Of a DNA stretch of 9,357 bases, positions 6,707-9,357 are shown piece after piece. The stretch spans positions 1 to 9,357 of the forward strand of contig JAITQR010000182.1 in assembly GCA_031288815.1 (NCBI GenBank), read 5' to 3'. The first letter of the stretch is position 1; every line of letters begins with the position of its first letter. The stretch is from Treponema sp. Its GTDB lineage: Bacteria > Spirochaetota > Spirochaetia > Treponematales > Breznakiellaceae. The position numbers and the translations under genes are program-made. The notes beneath the pieces were generated by a model. It was not told where the DNA came from, did not search any database, and was given only the letters and a program-made list of their open reading frames with translations.

Positions 6707-7756
6707 ATGGACGAAGCGGGACGGAAAACCGATACGGGTGAAATGAAAGAGGTACTCCTCCTGGCCGGTGATATTACCAAATATTTTCCCATAAGAAACG
6801 CCTTCGGCAGGGTTGTCAACCAGGTCAAGGCGGTGGACGGAGTAACCCTGACCCTCTACAGGGGGGAAACCTACGGCCTTGTGGGGGAGACCGGTTGCGG
6901 CAAGAGTACCCTGGGGCGTTCCCTCATTCGTCTGCAGAATCCCACTTCGGGAACGGTGATTTTCAACAAGCAGGATATTACCGCCCTTAACGAGAAGGAG
7001 CTTCAGCCTTTCCGCCGGGATATGCAGATGGTGTTTCAGGATCCCTATACATCCCTCAACCCCCGGATTCGGGTGGGGGATATGCTCCTTGAAGTGCTGA
7101 CCATTCACCAAATCGGCCGAAATAATTACGAGCGTATCGCCCTCGCTATGGGGATTATGGACAAGGTGGGACTGCGTACCGAACATTTCTACCGTTACCC
7201 CCATGAATTCTCAGGCGGCCAGCGCCAGCGTATCGGCCTTGCCCGGGCGCTGATCCTCAACCCAAAGTTCCTTATCTGCGACGAACCTGTTTCGGCCCTG
7301 GATGTTTCCATCCAGTCCCAGATTATCAACCTGCTTCTGGATCTGCAGGAACAGTTTGGTTTAACCTACCTTTTTATTGCCCATGACATCAGCGTGGTCA
7401 AATACATTTCCGACCGTGTCGGGGTAATGTACCTGGGACGCCTCGTGGAAACCGCTCCCACCGAAGAGCTTTTTAAGCATACCTTGCATCCCTATACCCA
7501 GGCCCTGCTCTCGGCGGTACCAGAACCGGATCCCCATCTGCGAAAAGAAAAAATTACCCTTTCCGGCGATCTTCCTTCGCCTCTCAATCCGCCTCCGGGC
7601 TGCGTGTTCCACACCCGCTGTCCCAAGGCCATGCCCTTCTGTTCCAAGCTGAATCCGGTGCTGAAATCCGAAAGTGACGACAATCCCGAACACACTGTGG
7701 CGTGCCATCTGTACAATATGAACGATCCCTATCTGAAATGGGCGATTGACGAATAA
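6707..7756 (+). CDS. dppF: Dipeptide-type ABC transporter ATPase, DppF/OppF family
   Basis: This is the second ATPase subunit, 349 aa, partner of the DppD-like protein. DITKYFPIR at residues 22-30 and AVDGVTL are the usual OppF/DppF opening. Motifs are complete: Walker A GETGCGKST at 60-68, Q-loop Q111 in MVFQDPYTSLNPR, signature FSGGQRQR at 168-175, Walker B ending D192-E193 (LICDEPVSALD), and H226 in AHDISVV. The C-terminal extension carries cysteines C299, C305, C312 and C333 in nearly the same spacing as its partner. It begins 1 base after the dppD stop, with GGGGAAGGG about 7 bases upstream. An internal start at codon 13 (6743) is possible because the first 12 residues are outside the conserved fold. 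No other frame supports the longer start upstream inside dppD. Confidence 0.93.
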   Translation: MDEAGRKTDTGEMKEVLLLAGDITKYFPIRNAFGRVVNQVKAVDGVTLTLYRGETYGLVGETGCGKSTLGRSLIRLQNPTSGTVIFNKQDITALNEKELQPFRRDMQMVFQDPYTSLNPRIRVGDMLLEVLTIHQIGRNNYERIALAMGIMDKVGLRTEHFYRYPHEFSGGQRQRIGLARALILNPKFLICDEPVSALDVSIQSQIINLLLDLQEQFGLTYLFIAHDISVVKYISDRVGVMYLGRLVETAPTEELFKHTLHPYTQALLSAVPEPDPHLRKEKITLSGDLPSPLNPPPGCVFHTRCPKAMPFCSKLNPVLKSESDDNPEHTVACHLYNMNDPYLKWAIDE

Positions 7757-7768
7757 AAAGGAGAACCC

Positions 7769-8908
7769 ATGAAAATTGACGATTCCGCCGAAGGGTTTAT
7801 TAGAGAGCACGAGGGGGAGGCCTTAAAGCTCCTTGAAACACTGGCGAAGATTCCCGCCCCTTCGAACCACGAGGAAAAGCGGGCCGCCTTTGTCAGGGAC
7901 TGGCTTGCCGCCCAGGGCGCCGAAGGGGTTTTTATTGACAAAGCCTGTAACGTGATCTATCCCATTTCCCGCGCCGGGAGCGGACGATTAGATGTATTTA
8001 TGGCGCATATGGACGTAGTCTTTCCCGATACGGAGGAATTGCCGGTCAGGATCGAAGGCGGAAAAATCATGGCCCCCGGCATCGGGGATGATACGGCGAA
8101 CCTTGCCGCGCTGCTCCTCGCGGCAAAGTACCTGGCGCTAAAAAAAATAAAGCCCCCTGAGGGGAAGGGCCTGCTCCTCGTTGCCAATTCCGGCGAGGAA
8201 GGACTTGGGAATCTTCGGGGTTCACGGCAAATCTGCCTGGATTACGGGGAACGGATCGGCGAATTTGTCTCGTTTGACGGAACCTTTGATGAAATTTGTT
8301 ACAAGGCGGTAGGCTCGCGTCGTTACCGCGTGAAGGTTCTTACCGAAGGGGGTCATTCCTACATGGATTTTGGAAACAGAAACGCTATTATGTATCTCGC
8401 CTCCATGATCGGCGCCTTCTATTCCCTAAAAGTTCCCCAGACAGGCAGAACAACCTACAATGTGGGAACCATTCAGGGCGGCACTTCGGTAAATACCATA
8501 GCCCAGAGCGCGGAGATGCTCTACGAGTTCCGCTCCGACAGTCGCCAAGATCTGCTGTTTATGGAAAACCATTTTGACACGGTGATCGCCGCTTACCGGG
8601 CCATGGGTCTTGCCGTGGAGGCCGTTCTTGTGGGGGAACGCCCCTGTTCGGGGGATATTGATCCGGAGAAACACCAGGCCCTGCTTAAACGGGGTCTTGA
8701 CGCGATAAAGCGTCACACCGGCATTGACGCCGCCCTCAAATCCGGCTCCACCGACGCGAACATTCCTCTTTCGCGGGGGATTCCCGCGATAACCCTGGGC
8801 TTGTACCGGGGCAAAGGCGCTCATACCTATGAAGAGTGGGTGGATATAGAAAGTCTCAAAGCGGGTTACCGAATCGCCTTTGAGCTGATACTGGATAAAT
8901 TCTTATAA
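7769..8908 (+). CDS. M20 family zinc metallopeptidase (PepT or ArgE/DapE-like)
   Basis: This is a cytoplasmic di-zinc exopeptidase or deacylase of 379 aa. Motifs in order are AHMDVV with metal ligand H80 and catalytic D82, GIGDDTANL with bridging D107, NSGEEGLG with catalytic E143 and metal ligand E144, SFDG with D170, and the last ligand His352 in GAHTYEEW. The lid region contains GGHSYMDFGNRNAI and IQGGTSVNTIAQ, typical of the PepT/ArgE/DapE-like branch. It is clearly distinct from the AbgB-like enzyme upstream, which uses an HGCGH ligand set. It begins 12 bases after the dppF stop with a strong AAAGGAG site, 5 bases upstream of ATG, so it is the last gene of the same operon. It probably cleaves the imported compound or a product of the first hydrolase. 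PepT proper acts on tripeptides, but the exact substrate is not readable. Confidence 0.9.
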   Translation: MKIDDSAEGFIREHEGEALKLLETLAKIPAPSNHEEKRAAFVRDWLAAQGAEGVFIDKACNVIYPISRAGSGRLDVFMAHMDVVFPDTEELPVRIEGGKIMAPGIGDDTANLAALLLAAKYLALKKIKPPEGKGLLLVANSGEEGLGNLRGSRQICLDYGERIGEFVSFDGTFDEICYKAVGSRRYRVKVLTEGGHSYMDFGNRNAIMYLASMIGAFYSLKVPQTGRTTYNVGTIQGGTSVNTIAQSAEMLYEFRSDSRQDLLFMENHFDTVIAAYRAMGLAVEAVLVGERPCSGDIDPEKHQALLKRGLDAIKRHTGIDAALKSGSTDANIPLSRGIPAITLGLYRGKGAHTYEEWVDIESLKAGYRIAFELILDKFL

Positions 8909-8934
8909 CAGCGCCATGCGCCAATTTCACCGCT

Positions 8935-8948
8935 TTTGATAAATCAAA
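8935..8948. promoter_or_regulatory. 14-bp palindrome in the gap before the LUD gene
   Basis: TTTGATAAATCAAA is a perfect inverted repeat with 6-bp arms and a 2-base centre. It sits 27 bases after the operon's last stop and 84 bases before the next start. Its half-sites resemble TTGAT...ATCAA operators of the FNR/CRP kind, but the spacer is 2 instead of 4 bases, so that assignment does not hold. It could be an operator of another regulator or a chance palindrome in AT-rich DNA. The rest of 8909-9031 shows one 4-bp GC stem (8911-8921) and no T-tract terminator. Confidence 0.4.
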
Positions 8949-9031
8949 CAACGTAAAAAACGGCAAGTTCAGCGTGGGCAGAACAGGCTCAGAGGTAAAT
9001 CATGCCAGGGATATAAAAATGGAGGTTTATC

Positions 9032-9357
9032 ATGGAAACAGCATATGAACTGAGAAATTCAAAACTTGGCCCCAGAGTGGTCGATGCACTAAAAAAAAGA
9101 TATTTCGATGCATGGTATTTTGATGATCCGGTAGAAGCGGCGGATACGGTTGTATCTCTTATTCCAAAAGAACATTTGGTTTCTTGGGGTGGTTCTATGA
9201 CCATTGTTGGATTAGGCATTCAGGAACGGTTGGCGAAAAAAGGATTCAATTTAATTGATAGAGATAAAGCCCTCAATTTTGAAGAAAGAATGGAATTAAT
9301 GCGTAAGGCTTTATTGTGTGACACTTTTCTCTGTAGTAGTAATGCCATAAGTGAGGA
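9032..9357 (+). CDS. LUD-domain (DUF162) protein, N-terminal part (cut by window end)
   Basis: This is a partial gene, 108 codons visible with no stop before the edge. The sequence matches the DUF162/LUD family: SWGGSMT at residues 51-57, DRDKA at 76-80, EERMELMRKALLCDTFL at 84-100 and SNAISE at 103-108. Family members include LutB/LutC of L-lactate oxidation, but most are stand-alone LUD proteins of unknown role, and this one begins like the stand-alone kind. GGAGG lies 6 bases before ATG, which fixes the start. The base composition is strikingly AT-rich (hand count 27% GC in 9241-9300) and it uses AGA and TTA codons freely, unlike the operon. No good promoter was found, so it could have its own promoter that I missed or be reached by read-through from the operon. 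Confidence 0.85.
   Translation, partial: METAYELRNSKLGPRVVDALKKRYFDAWYFDDPVEAADTVVSLIPKEHLVSWGGSMTIVGLGIQERLAKKGFNLIDRDKALNFEERMELMRKALLCDTFLCSSNAISE

Noticed and set aside
8911..8921. Terminator after the last operon gene
   Set aside because: The GCGC/GCGC stem has 4 bp and no T-tract follows it.
9012..9017. TATAAA as -10 box of the LUD gene
   Set aside because: It would place the transcription start inside or after the GGAGG ribosome binding site, and no -35 lies at the right distance.

Overview
The window looks like a chromosomal segment of a Gram-negative, GC-rich bacterium. The style of the genes resembles a spirochaete of the Treponema type, but no rRNA or other marker is present, so this is only a tentative reading. 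Nearly all of it is one nutrient-uptake operon on the + strand, flanked by two unrelated partial genes.

Layout: the left edge (1-443, minus strand) holds the N-terminal part of tryptophanyl-tRNA synthetase. A 327-base divergent intergenic region follows. It carries a possible hairpin/U-tract element in the trpS leader, a good sigma70-type promoter firing to the right (-35 at 670-675, -10 at 694-699), and a perfect 11-bp tandem duplication in the operon's 5' leader. From 771 to 8908 seven genes run in one direction with gaps of -4 to 55 bases. They are a peptide-type binding lipoprotein, an AbgB-like M20 amidohydrolase, two permeases (DppB/DppC type), two ATPases (DppD/DppF type) and a second, different M20 metallopeptidase. 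A 123-base gap with a 14-bp palindrome and no obvious intrinsic terminator leads to an AT-richer partial gene for a LUD-domain (DUF162) protein that runs off the right edge.

How the genes work together: the lipoprotein would capture a small peptide or N-acylated amino-acid conjugate outside the inner membrane. The DppBC-like channel, powered by the DppDF-like ATPases, would import it. The two cytoplasmic zinc hydrolases would then cleave it, one resembling p-aminobenzoyl-glutamate hydrolase subunit B and the other resembling PepT/ArgE/DapE. This is a complete import-and-hydrolyse module. The substrate cannot be read from the sequence. Pairing an unaccompanied AbgB-like enzyme (no AbgA, no AbgT) with a Dpp-type transporter and a second M20 enzyme is the most interesting biological point. 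I see no transposase, phage gene, CRISPR array, tRNA or rRNA in the window.
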